From positions 18,620,001-18,684,000 of the forward strand of contig AP031357.1 of NCBI GenBank assembly GCA_037833965.1: DNA of 64,000 bases, in the 5' to 3' direction. Both the position numbers and the translations under genes were made by a program. Of this stretch, positions 25,218 through 37,352 are shown piece by piece (position 1 is the stretch's first letter; every line of letters begins with the position of its first letter). Source of the stretch: Marchantia polymorpha subsp. ruderalis (lineage: Eukaryota; Streptophyta; Marchantiopsida; Marchantiales; Marchantiaceae). The notes beneath the pieces are model-generated. The model saw only the letters and a list, made by a program, of their open reading frames with translations. It was not told the origin of the DNA and did no database searches.

Positions 25218-27959
25218 TGTAATAACCCACTAAAGGCTAAAACTGCAATATAGTGGTAGAAAGGTCGAACCCACAGGGACAGAGGAACACACAGGGTACA
25301 AAGTGTCACGTTTAACAGACTATTGAGGAGTTTGAATTCTCAGGCGACTGTCACTCCCAGAAATACTGCAAGTGTCCACTCGGAGCGCACTCGGAGGTCG
25401 CACAGTGCAGCGTAACAAACACACACACACACACACCTGAAACTACAGAAACACAACCCAGAGATCCGTTAGGACCTCTACTCAAGATTTCAGGGGGGAA
25501 GGTCTCTCAAGAGTACACTCAGCGAAGCTGCGGGTAGTGACTTCCAACTCCGGCTTTTACAACACTTCCACTAGCTTGCTGCTAGTGTAGGAAACCCGGT
25601 TTGGACTGCCTACTTCGGATCGAAGTCACTCATACGCGGTGAACAACACTCTCAACTCACAAAACACGCAGAGAACACAGGTCCGCACTGAAGGACTCAC
25701 TGAGAAACATTCCAGTAACACAATAACAGTCTATTGAAGAGTTTGAATTCTCAGGCACTTGTCATTCCCAGAAATACTACAGGGGTTACCCTGAAGGCAC
25801 CTGCTGCAGCGTAACCTGAATTTACAACCAAGGCTCACACGAAGTAGCAAAACTTCACTTTGGCATTCAGGGAAAAAATCCCAAAGGAGTACAATCAGAA
25901 ACAAACACTCGAAGGTGTAGGGGCGAAACTATTCAAGTATCTAACTAGTCACTGGCTCTTAGCATCGGCAATCACCCGCATGTGTAGATCCGAACTACTC
26001 AAGTCTCTAACCAATGTACTAGCTCTGAACATTCGGCCGAAGACCTTCAGCTACAAAATGCGGAACGCCAAGTTGTAGCTCCTCTTGCGTGGTGACAGAA
26101 CTAAGGACACAAACACGCAGAGAAAATGAGTTCCTGATCTGCACTTCCGAAATTGGGAAAGAACCCCAGGCAAAACGCCTGGAACTATTTTATACCTTCT
26201 AAGTCCTAACTAACACTACACTGCACTGCCATGGTGCGAGCCGCAACAGATCCTACACCTGAGGAGTCGGCGGCTGCCTTCCCCTCTAACTTACAACCTA
26301 AATCTAACCCTAACCCTAAATGTGAATCCTAAGCCTACTGTACAGAGCCGCCAGCGCCTATCCATCCAAGATCTGAGGCTGAAAATTTGCAGACATGCGT
26401 GGCCGGCCAAGATCAACGGCCCCACAAAATTTCAGATCCATCCAACCGTGTATCGCAAAGATATGGGCCCCGCAAGATCTCTGAACCTAGGTCAAAATTC
26501 CTTCTCCAAAATCCGAGGACTGTGGGTCCCACGCGTCCTACACGCAAGCCGCCTACTCGCAAGCCGCCTTGGGCCGAAGGCCCCTCTAACTGTTAACGCC
26601 GAAGGCCTCACGCCTAACCATGACAGCCGCTTTCGACGCTCATAACTCATTGATGACTGATCCGTTTCAAGAGATCTTGATAACGTTGGAACCACCTCGT
26701 CGAGTTCTTTCCAACGAGACCCGAATCAAGTCAAACCGCTAAGAGTTGAAAAAGATATGCCGGTTTTACTGTTTCGCCGAAGGCTTGCAACCGCCGAAGG
26801 CGTCCGTCCGCGCATCGGACAAAAGTTGATCTCCCTTCCGCGTAGGTGGAATTCCCGCCGGTGGCGAACTCCTTCCGCCGAAGGCGAACGTCTACGTATC
26901 TTCCGATAGTCATAACTCCCTAAGTCCTCATCCGTTCCAAGCGTTCTTGGGCTCGTTGAAACGAGCGTGTCGAGCTCTTTCTAACGAGACCCTAACTAAC
27001 GCAAACCGTTAAGAATTGAAAACGTTATCACGGTTTTTCCCTTCCGCCAAAGGCGTTTGCCTGTGTGTTTGAATTCACAGGCCACCTGTGCACAGGCCGT
27101 CCGCGTCGCAAGCCGCCTACTCGCAAGCGTCCGCATCCGTCCGCGTCCGTACAAGTTCCAACCCCGAGGGCGCATTTCTAGGGCCGAAGGCGGATTTCCC
27201 GCCGACGCCGAAGCGCCTGTGCACAGGCGAAAGCCTGTGTTCCTCGAGAACTTCCTCTTTCCGCGCATAGGACAAAACTTTCTTCGCCTGTGCGCAGGAG
27301 GAAAGCTGAGTATCTTGCGACCTTCATAACTCCCGGAATTCTCCTCCGTTCGTGGCGTTCTTGGGCTCGTTAGAATCAGCGCGTCGAGCTCTTTCCAACG
27401 AGACCCTAACCAAGACAAGGCGCTGCGAATTGAGAAAGTTATGAGGGATTCACTCTTCCGCCGAATGCACTCTCCCGCATCGCCGAAGGCGTTGACCCGA
27501 AGGCGTTGACCGAAGGCGTCTACCGCCCAAGGCGCATCTTCCGGCGGTTCTTCCGCCGAAGGCGTACCGCCAAAGTCGCTCTACCGCCGAAGGCCCCCCC
27601 ATCAGTAACTTCCGACACTCATAACTCAGTGATCTCTCATCCGTTTTACAAGTTGTTGGGCTCGTTAGAACCAGCGCGTCGAGCGTTTTCCAACGAGACC
27701 CTAAGCAACTCAAAGCGTTACGAATTGAGAAAGTTATGAGTGATCTACCGCCGAAGGTGCTCGAAGCGGATCCTGCAGCATGAACCGCCTGTTCCGTCCC
27801 AAGCGTCCCACTGTGGCCTAAGCCCAAAACCCCTTGACTGTCCTCGATCCTCTTTTTACTCTGGTTTTGCGTACCGATTACTATTTACAGCTGCTGCCGC
27901 TGTACTTACTATTCAAAAATGTTTTAGTTCCGACAAAAAACAAAAAGTGGGTTACCACA
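25218..27959 (-). mobile_element. Element B: short noncoding relative nested in A
   Basis: On the minus strand it begins TGTGGTAACCCACTTTTTG (ending at 27959) and ends GTGGGTTATTACA (at 25218). It is flanked on both sides by GTCCA, so it is a separate insertion into the 5' region of A. It is 2742 bases long. It holds a 5' region with GCCGAAGGC motifs and a telomere-like CCCTAA run (26298-26320), then the same roughly 1-kb TATA-bearing 3' module (25218-26225) as A. No gag-like coding region is present. It lies in the same orientation as its host element. Confidence 0.88.
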
Positions 27960-28740
27960 GTCCAGACTGTCCGTTCCTTGTCTCTCCGTCAGCGCGCTCC
28001 GCCTCCGCAACTCCGTCCGTCCAAGGGCGCATCCATCCGTCCCGTCCGTACAGTCCGTACGGTCCGTACGGATTTTACTATTCTGGCGGCTCCTTGCTCG
28101 TCCGCGGCGTTGCGCTGGCGCTGAAGGCGCCGTACAATTTCTACCTCACAAGGCGCATTTCTAGGGCCCAAGGCGGATTTCCCGCCGACGCCGAAGCGCC
28201 TGTGCACAGGCGCTCGCCTGTGCGTAGGCGAACTTCGCGCCTACATCAAAACCCTATTTCGCCTGTGCTCAGGCGAACTTCCTTCGTCCGCACATAGGAC
28301 AAAACTTCTCCACTTGTGCACAGACGAAGAGCTGAGTATCTTACAACCTTCATAACTCCCGGAGTCCTCATCCGTTGTTGGCGTTCTTGGGCTCGTTGGA
28401 ATCAGCGCGTTGAGCTCTTTCCAACGAGACCCTAACTAAGTCAAGGTGTTCGGGGGTTGACCTAAATATGAAGGATTTCCCTACCGCCGCGGACGCAGCG
28501 CCGAAGGCGGATTTTGCGCCTTGCGCCGTAGGGATCCTAATTGCAGAGCTCGCAGGGAGGGGGGTGCCCTTCTTTACCGCTGCACCCAACTCCTAGATTC
28601 TACGAGGTCCCTCGAGAATCTCTGCGATCTTCCGAATTCACTCTGTTTTGATGCACCGAAGGCTATTTACATTGCTGCCGTGGTACAGTTTTCCAAAAAT
28701 GTTTTAATTTACTCAAAATTACCAAAAGTGGGGTACCACA

Positions 28741-30800
28741 CAAATTCACAGTTCCTTCTTAGATGTATGTGCTTACAGCTATACCTTCTCACGCGCTATT
28801 CCAGAACCCACCACTAGCCGTATAATGAACATCATTAGCCGACCATGTATGCTGTTAGCAAGGACATACAGAAGCCAATGTTCGCAGTTTGTAGTATATA
28901 TATAAATGTTACTCCAGCTAAGGTGAATGAGTGAATGTCTTCCTCTAAATCTCACGCAAACCTCGTGTGATAATTCGAACGAATTATTCTGAAGCGTGAT
29001 TCCTGAGTAAAAATCATTCAAATATTATTCACAGGACTAGTTTGAAAGTATTGTCACACTTTCGTGAGGCTATTGACTCGACAATTAGAACTTATCACCT
29101 ATGCATTGTTGAATTCCCCTTTGTGAATTTCTAACATCAAAGGTTCAACTTGATTTCCAACTTCTGCGTTTTGAAGAGATAGCTTAGTGACTACATTAAA
29201 AGCACTTGGTATGAATTTAGGCGCCTCTTATTAGGTTTGACTATATAATCGTGTGGTATTTGGTCCAGACTTTCAGGGGATCTGAAAGTCTGAAATCTGA
29301 AACATTTGGCAGGATTTTGCTCAGCAATCTTAAAGTCTGCGTCCTTATTTTCGGAGAATCTTATAAGTACAAGATGTTTATCATTTGCAACATGCTATCT
29401 AACACATGCAAAGCATCTCCAGAACATCTTTTTTTTCCGTACCTGCATTGATTTCTTATCCCAGCCAGAATGCTTGGAAGGACTGATGTCTCTCAAAATG
29501 CTTTGATCAGATTGAGTAAGACACTGGGAAAAAAGATCAGCAACCAGATCGCGGGTGAATTTGTCCTGAAAGAGGCATGATGAGCACTGGGAAATGGTTG
29601 GACTTGTTTTATAGCAGCATTCACATCTCATGAATCATGAAAGAAGTTCGATAGATAATTTCCAGATGGTAGGTCTCCCTAAAGACTTTCATAAGCACTT
29701 TGCTGCGGCAGCTACAAGCACTTTGAAAACATTCAATTTATCTTCCTGTTTCGGATGCGGCCAAAGGTCCGTGACCAGATACTTTCTAATGTTGTGGTAT
29801 AATCGCCATTCCATCAATCTCTGGGAGAGTCAGTGAATGTGAAAGACATACACTACGCTGTCTCAACCCAGCCACGGCCAGGACATCTAAGAAACAATAG
29901 TATTCTTCACATACCTATCCTCATTGCTGAAGAACGAATTTCAAGTGGGGATGGAGAGCTCTAGCGTTTTTCCTGAGAAACACCCCTTGGACCCCTAGCA
30001 GACCACTTAGGGCCTCGATTGGTAGTTGTACTGTCCTGCTACCTTCTACAGGATTCTGTAGACGTTAACTGCTGCAGCAGGAACTCAATATCACTATTCA
30101 CCTTCCATGAACGTGACGCATGTGGCAAGCAGTAAGCATTAAGCCTCCCAGTGGAATAATGATCTTATTGGACCTAGAAGATACCTTTAAACGAACTTTA
30201 GTCGATCACAAAGACTTTCTTGACCCGCTGCAATGCTACTTGACAACGGATGCACCCACGTTTAACAGAGCTGGCAACTATAACTATTTCCGTAAACTCC
30301 AATTGCCGAGTATTGTAACATCAACTGTATGGTTAGAACCGAGAGTAGACTTTGTTGTGGAAGACAATTGCGGTCATCTTGTTTCAAAAGTTTCAGAATT
30401 TGAAACGTGCAAGTGTTTCGGACAGTTATCTTGGGGAGAGATCTGAATGTGTATGATCTGAGTAGTTCTACATGTAGCTCATTCTGTCGCACAACTGCAC
30501 AGTATCGGCTGCAGCTGGTACCATGCTGTTCAGACAGTAAGGCAGACTGGGGAAAATGCTAACGATCCTCAAACTCCACTTTCAAACTTCCCAAGAGACA
30601 ACGTGGGAAGGCCCTGTGAGTATAAGATTTGAAGACACAAAGCACAAGCGAAGTATCTTGTAAAGATGCTGGGGTGAACTTCAACATGTCAGTTTTTCTC
30701 AGTCATCAAACTCTATGCTTGCAATAGTCTTCAAAGTGTATGTCAGGTATGGCTCAGGCAGCTATTAGAGTCTCTCTCTTCATCAGAGACTATTTAAATC
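28741..30800. repeat. Inverted duplication, arm 1b (right of element A)
   Basis: It aligns with the complement of about 59410-61560. Matches are clear throughout, for example AGAATCTTATAAGTACAAGAT here and its complement near 60885-60905. Open frames in it (29251-29451, 30120-30446) are not preserved cleanly in the other arm and match no family I know, so no gene is called. Confidence 0.75.
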
Positions 30801-31977
30801 CAAAAGTCACAAATTAATAGTTTGTTTCGAAGAGAGTGATCGAGAGACACACAAAGTTTATTCATTTGATGTCAGTTACGCTTCTTGATAGCCCTGTACA
30901 GTTGAAGTCCAAAGAGTGCACGAATTGATCAATCCATGGGATCACTTTGCAAATTCAGGCATTCAACCAACAACTTCAATAGAGAAAACTGCAAATCAAT
31001 TTCAGATAGTCTGTCTGACTGATTTGAATAGTTTTACAAGTCCATAATAGACAACATGTAACTCGAAATTTTTTTAACAGCAAATTATCACTCAACTCTC
31101 GATTTAGTTTCGCAGTCTCTGAGTCGAGATTAAGACAAATTGCTTCGACAGCTTTTTACATCACTCGTGTCACCTTGTGGTACTTCAGTTTTTATTTTTA
31201 TGAAAATATGAAGTTTGATGAGTAGATGAATGAAAATTTATATTTTTATGGTGAGAATAATTAGAAGTAGACTAATAAAGGATTCTGTAGCAGATGACTA
31301 TTCAGGGTTAGTTGGAATCCATGTTAGATACCCCTCTGGCGAGAGTTAGTGTTTTTACTTTCAGACGAAGAAATTAAATTAAATAGGTCAAGATCTGTTA
31401 GAGTAGACATCTCTTAACGTTGTCAAGTAGTGGCGGATTAATTTAGGAAGAATATTGATGTATAAATCTTGGCACGCTGGTTCTAACGAGCCTAAGAACG
31501 CATGAAACGCATCAGTGGTTACCGAACTATGGACGTTTGAAGTGGCTGGTAGAAACAGGAGATAGGAGAGTCGAAGGCCTTCGGCTTCAGAGACGCAGGA
31601 ACTTCGGGTTAGCAAAAAGGCCGCGCCGGAACTTTGGCCTTACGACTGATGCCTTCGGGTCAAGACCTTCGGACCTCCTAACTTCGGGTTACATTTCTAC
31701 GGCCTATGTAATCTCTGGTCTTCTTACTAGAATGAATTCGGGCTTGGCAGCGGAAGTACCTTTGGAAAATGTATTTGGCGGCACTGGCGGGAAAGAATTT
31801 GGCCCTGGCACACAAAAACGATTTGCGGACGTTTGACAAGACAGTTAGAGCGTAGCAAACTAAAGGCAGAAATCCGCGGGGTCATTTCTAGAGAGTTTAC
31901 TTTCGAATCATGAGTTCTGCGAGAATCTCAAGTGAGGAATTGGTAGCGCAGCAAGGGTGCGAGCTTTGGTTCTTTGA

Positions 31978-33010
31978 TTGAAGTTCCAAAGCTGCCCGGC
32001 TCAATTTGTTACTCTGGAGTTGAAATTGGATCTGCGCGTCGATTGTGATGCAGTGGTACAGTTCTATCTTCTGCCTAAGGCAGAAGATAGAACAGTGGAT
32101 CCAAGTCTTGGGGCGTGTGCAGGTCAAAAGGTGATTTGTTGTATGACCAACACAAGGTGAAGGTGACTGCGCGGGAAGAAAAGACATTTCTAGCATTATT
32201 CTCATCGTCTCGATCGATCAAGAATGGATGGCGGATGACAGATTACATCGATCCGCTGAAACACCATGTGGTAGCGGCGCTAATGCAAATTCTGAAGCCT
32301 TCGCGGACGAAGAACATGACGACGTGGCAGGTAGGATTTGTGGAGCGGGTAGTATTAGGGAAACGAATTCACTAGGCTCGTATCTTGTGGGGCGTCAACG
32401 GAAACAACGTGAATGACAGGTTCAGGGTAGAACAGATTTATCTGTACTCGTTCTTTATGATTTTTTATCGAGGCATGGGGTTGCTGACAAAGAAGGAGAA
32501 CACAAAATTTCCGCTTGAGAAAGTAATCATCGGGTGAGAGGACGAAGGTGCTCTAGGAGTAAACAAAGTTTTTTGGCAAAGATAACGACATCGTACCTGC
32601 GTGGGCTTCGGCTGAAGTCGTCATTCTAGACGACGACGATGTTGAAGAACCACCTGCGAAGAGCCGAAGGAGCGTAGTGACGCCTTCGGCTTGGGAAGAT
32701 GTGGTTCCACGTGGTAGATCAAGGACTAAAAAACCTGCGCCTGGACGGTTGGAGTTAGCAGTGACGTATGCTCGCAGGAAGGTGAAGGCACGACACATGA
32801 TGGAGGAAGTACATGACAGTGCAGAGTGCAGCGAAGCTACGTCGCAGCCAGTTGTGTTTGGAACAACGGACTGCAGCGGGAGTGTGGGTTGCAGGAAGTG
32901 AGGACGATTGGCCTTCGAAGTGGCGGCTTTCGGCCAAGTTACCTTCGGATGTACTTAAGGAGAAACCTTTAGAAGAAGGTGAAGAGGAAGAAGACCAAAC
33001 CGAGACATAA
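31978..33010 (+). pseudogene. Gag-like remnant of element C, first part
   Basis: Fragments resemble the N-terminal part of the gag-like region of A and D: a KGDLLYD stretch, VKVTAREE, then LMQILKPSRTK and WQVGFVERV, matching EGDLLFEADSVKV, LLQILQPTKT and WQVEFVELV in D. It is a broken fossil. Confidence 0.7.
32061..32093. repeat. Perfect palindrome, 16-bp arms, 1-base centre
   Basis: GTTCTATCTTCTGCCT (32061-32076) and its exact complement (32078-32093) flank a single A. It lies inside fossil element C. Confidence 0.85.
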
Positions 33011-33247
33011 ACTTCGGGTCAAACGCCTTTGGATCAAGTTGGTGAGATGACCGTGGCAAAAGTACCCTTAGGCTATTTGCCTTCAAGTCAGATACATGCA
33101 CGTGAAGGAACTTTGGGTCAATAGGAACTAACTTCGGGGAAGTATCTTTGGCCTTCGGAGCAATCGACTTCGGGTGAAATATTGGGTAACATGGATGTTC
33201 TCCTACCGTCGCCGGTTTGGCCTTTGGGCGAAGTATCTTCGGGTGTG

Positions 33248-35652
33248 TGTGGTAACCCACTTTTTGTTTTTTGTCGGAACTAAAACATTTTTGAATAGTA
33301 AGTACCGCGGCAGCAGCTGTAAATAGTAATCGGTACGCGAAACCAGAGTAAAAAGAGGATCGAGGACAGTCAAGGGGTTTTGGGCTTAGGCCACAGTGGG
33401 ACGCTTGGGACGGAACGGGCGGTTCATGCTGCAGGATCCGCTTCGAGCACCTTCGGCGGTAGATCACTCATAACTTTGTCAATTCGTAATGCCTTGAGTT
33501 GCTTCGGTCCTCGTTGGAAAGAGCTCGCGACGCTCGTTCTAACGAGCCCAAGAACTTGTGAAACGGATGAGAAGTCACTGAGTTATGAGTGTCGGAAGTT
33601 ACTGATGGGGGGCCTTCGGCGGTAGAGCGACTTTGGCGGTACGCATTCGGCGGAAGAACCGCCGGAAGATGCGCCTTGGGCGGTAGACGCCTTCGGGTCA
33701 ACGCCTTCGGCGATGTGGGAGAGTGCATTCGGCGGAAGAGTGAATCCCTCATAACTTTCTCAATTCACAACGCCTTGACTTGGTTAGGTCTCGATGGAAA
33801 GAGCTTGACGCGCTTATTCTAACGAGCCCAAGAACGCCACGAACGGAGGAGAATTCCGGGAGTTATGAAGGTTGCAAGATACTCAGCTTTTCGCCTGTGC
33901 ACATGCGCTTCGGCGTCGGCGGGAAATCCGCCTTGGGCCCTAGAAATGCTCCTTGTGAGGTAGAAATTGTACGGCGCCTTCTGCGCCAACGCAGCGCCGC
34001 GGACGGCCAGGTCAGCGCCGCGGACGGACAGGTCATCGCCGCGGACGGACAGGTCATCGCCGCGGACGGCCTGTGGATAGGCGAACGCCTTCGGCGGAAG
34101 AGTAAAACCGTCATAACTTTCTCAATTCTTAGCGGTTTGACTTGATTAGGGTCTCGTTGGAAAGAACTGGACGAGCTGGTTCCAACGAGACCAAGATCTC
34201 TTGAAACGAATCAGTCATCAATGAGTTATGAGCGTCGAAAGCGGCTGTCATGGTTTGGCGTGAGGCCTTCGACGTTAACAGTTAGAGGGGCCTTCGGCCC
34301 AAGGCGGCCTGCGAGTAGGTGGCTTGCGTGTAGGACGCGTGGGACCCACAGTCCTCGGATTTTGGAGAAGGAATTTTGGCCTAGGTTTAGAGATCTTGCG
34401 GGGCCCATATCTTTGCGATGGACGGTCGGATGGATCTGAAATTTTGTGGGGCCGTTGATCTCGGCCGGCCACGCATGGGTGCAAATTTTCAGCCTCAGAT
34501 CTTGGATGGCAAGGCGCTGGCGGCTCTGTACAGTAGGCTTAGGATTCAGATTTAGGGTTAGGGTTAGATTTAGGTTGTAAGTTAGAGGGGAAGGCAGCCG
34601 CCGACTCCTCAGGTGTAGGATCTGTTGCGGCTCGCACCATGGTAGTGCAGTGTAGTGTTAGTTAGGACTTAGAAGGTATAAAATAGTTCCAGGCGTTTTG
34701 CCTGGGGTTCTTTCCCATCAGAAGTGCAGATCAGGAACCCATTTCCTTTGCGTGTTTGTGTCCTTGAGTTCTGTCACCACGCACGAGGAGTTACAACTTA
34801 GCGTTCCGCATTTTGTAGCTGAAGGCCTTCGGCCGAATGTTCAGAGCTAGTCCATTGGTTAGAGACTTGAGTAGTTCGGATCTGCACCTGCGGGTGACTG
34901 CCGATGCTTAGAGCCAGTGACTAGTTAGATACTTGAACAGTTTCGCCCCTACACCTTCGAGTGTTTCTTTCTGATTGTACTCCTTTGGGATTTTTCCCTT
35001 GAATGCCAAAGTGAAGTTTTGCTACTTCGTGTAAGCCTTGGTTGTAAATTCAGGCCACGCTGCAGCAGGTGCCTTGAGGGTAACCCCTGTAGTATTTCTG
35101 GGAATGACAAGTGCCTGAGAATTCAAACTCTTCAATAGACTGTTGTTGTGTTACTGGAATGTTTCTCAGTGAGTCCTTCAGTGCGGACCTGTGTTCTCTG
35201 CGCGTTTTGTGAGTTGAGAGTGTTGTTCACCGCGTATGAGTGACTTCGATCCGAAGTAGGCAGTCCAAACCGGGTTTCCTACACTAGCAGCAAGCTAGTG
35301 GAAGTGTTGTAAAAGCCGGAGTTGGAAGTCACTACCCGCAGCTTCGCCGAGTGTGCTCGCGAGAGACTTTCCCCCTGAAATCCTGAAGTAGAGGTCCTAA
35401 CGGATCTCTGGGTTGTGTTTCTGTAGTTTCAGGTGTGTGTGTGTGTGTGTGTGTTACGCTGCACTGTGCGACCTCCGAGTGCGCTCCGAGTGGACACTTG
35501 CAGTATTTCTGGGAGTGACAGTTGCCTAAGAATTCAAACTCCTCAATAGTCTGTTAAAACGTGACACTTTGTACCCTGTGTGTTCCTCTGTCCCTGTGGG
35601 TTCGACCTTTCTACCACTATATTGCAGTTTTAGCCTTTAGTGGGTTATTACA
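33248..35652 (+). mobile_element. Element B': short noncoding relative nested in C
   Basis: It begins TGTGGTAACCCACTTTTTG and ends GTGGGTTATTACA and is flanked by GTGTG on both sides. It is 2405 bases long, in the same orientation as its host element. It is an inverted counterpart of B: the 5' part, the telomere-like TTTAGGG run (34551-34577), the TATA box (34677-34683) and the 3' module (34647-35652) match B closely. It is shorter than B by about 0.34 kb. It encodes no gag-like region. Confidence 0.9.
34677..34683 (+). promoter_or_regulatory. TATA box in the 3' module of element B'
   Basis: TATAAAA about 0.98 kb before the 3' end, pointing outwards across the element border. Confidence 0.5.
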
Positions 35653-36830
35653 GTGTGCAAGAGAGGATGGAGAGTTTTTTGGAGATCTCATCTCAGGACG
35701 AAGGACCTTCGTAGCAGTTTTTAGCGACAGTTGAGGAGATGATTACAGAAGAACCGTCATTGGCTTTGTGTCAGGTGTCTTTGGGTACAGTGGAGTTTGA
35801 CAAGGGCGAAGGATCTTCAGCCTGTGAGCGGAAGGCGGCAGAGATGAGCTTGTCAGACCTTTTGAATGAACGGATCGTTTTGTTGGTGAAGTACTTGGTG
35901 CCAGCGTCTTCGGCGGATCCATATGTAGAGTTGGTTCGCATAAGGACGAAGGCAAAGACGGCAGCAACAGCTGGGGCGATAGAACAGATCAAAACCTTGA
36001 TTGTCGAGTGTGCGGCTGCGACAGCTACCTTGCAGGAGCAAGAAGAGCAACTTTGGACGAAGGAGTTCAAGTGCGAAGATCTTCGGAGAGACTTAAGGGC
36101 CGAAAGTAGACTTCGTACACAGAAGTAATATGAGTGCGAAGATCTTCGGGTGAAGTCTCCGCAGTTCAAAAGACGAAAGAGTAACTTCATAATGGATTGG
36201 AGGAGTGTTGGAGTAAGTTTGAGAGGAAATTCCAGCGCGCAGAGGGGCTAACAGAGCGTCTGGCGACACAGGAGTGATCTTCGACTGCAGAAGTAGCCAT
36301 TTGGGAGGAAAGATTAGCTTCCTACGAAGCTGCCAAATCTTCAGAGGTGGAGCGCAGGAGAGAGTTGGATGCAGATTGCAGGAATTTGCGATCTCAACTG
36401 TCGACAATTGAGAGTCAATTAGGTGCTACGCATGCAAGATTGATGGAGACAAATGCTATCATTGGACGTCTAGAGTAGGAAACAGTCATCGGTTTGAGAG
36501 CTAGAGTAGAACGTTGTCTTCGTGGTTATGTGAATTATGAGATCCAGAGCACGAAGTGGTTGAAGTTAGATTCGTTGGAGCGTAGGTTGAGAATGTTGGA
36601 GACCAGCAAGATAGTAGAACACAGACAGTTAGGGAGGTTAGTTAGTTCTTTCATATTTAACTTGAAAGAGACTTGGGAGAACTTAGAGTTAGAGTTCAGT
36701 ACAGTTCTGCATAGGATAGGAGTAGTTAGGTGTTCTGCGGGTGTGGCAACTGTTGTGCCTGTGGCCGTCGCATCTGTTGGTGGCTCGCAGCATGTGGATT
36801 GTGCCTCTGGGTGTTCGTTGTGAATAAATT
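35653..36830 (+). pseudogene. Gag-like remnant of element C, second part
   Basis: It contains LVKYLVPASSADPYVELVR near 35880-35945 and RVERCLRGYVNYEIQ near 36500-36550. These match blocks from the C-terminal half of the gag-like region in A and D (PLLRYLDRK with YVETIRRRTRSK; CLKGYAHWEV). It lies directly after nested element B'. It is a broken fossil. Confidence 0.7.
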
Positions 36831-37352
36831 AGTCCAAGGCTCTGCCTTGGTGGTGCTTTTTTATGAAACAATTTTCTACCTTTAGACTACATTCCTCTGC
36901 ACGTGTGTGAGTTATGCATTTTGTTACAATGCAAGAGTTGCTTCTGTTTGTCGAAGATAACGCATATGAAGTAGAATTAGCCATTCTGGGTGTTCTCAGT
37001 GGTGCATAGTGTAGCTCAGGACTTAGCAAATCTTTAGAATGGCTGCTTGATGTAGTAGGCTGAAATTCTATTCTTGAGAAGTTACCCCCTGAATTTCAAA
37101 GTGTAGATTCGTTTGTTGTTTCTCTAGTGTTTATTGGATTTATTTCAGGATTATGATATGTCTACATGCTGCATTTGTATAATCTTTGGATTATTACTTG
37201 TAGATGATTTTGGGAGTGACATGTGCTTAAGAAGTAAAAATCTTCAATAGAATATTATTTGAAATAGCATTTGATTCTCTGATGTTGTTTTTGTTCTCAC
37301 TGGATCGAATCTATACCATTATGCTCCATTTTGGTATTTATCTGTTGTTACA

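Larger units (their letters stand above)
20640..28740 (-). mobile_element. Element A: gag-like LTR-kin element with 5-bp target duplication, hosting element B
   Basis: On the minus strand it begins TGTGGTACCCCAC (ending at 28740) and ends GTGGATTATTACA (at 20640). The flanking 5-mers are both CAAAT. Without nested B (25218-27959 plus its 5-base target copy) it is about 5.35 kb. Parts in minus order are a noncoding 5' region with many CGCCGAAGGCG and GCCTGTGCACAGGC motifs, a gag-like coding region (24779-21654), a TATA box (21611-21617) and a roughly 1-kb 3' module with an AC microsatellite. No second LTR, polymerase or integrase is seen. The coding part has long open stretches and about one break. 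The 3' module is very close to that of B, so A is fairly young. Confidence 0.85.
31176..37352 (+). mobile_element. Element C: old, broken gag-like copy hosting element B'
   Basis: It begins TGTGGTACTTCAGTTTTT and ends TTGTTACA, worn versions of the family ends, with imperfect flanking 5-mers CACCT and CACAT. Without nested B' it is about 3.8 kb. Gag-like remnants lie on both sides of the nested element (near 31978-33010 and 35653-36830). The tail still shows a GGGAGTGACA block followed by ATTCAAACTC-like sequence near 37210-37240. It carries many breaks and is the oldest of the five copies. Confidence 0.75.

Noticed and set aside
20640-26225. Reading 20640-21648 and 25218-26225 as the two LTRs of one retrotransposon with the gag-like region between them
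   Set aside because: They are near-identical 3' modules, but B has its own GTCCA target duplication at 25218 and 27959, and A has CAAAT at 20640 and 28740. Two nested insertions explain the borders better, and no initiator-tRNA primer site lies beside 25218.
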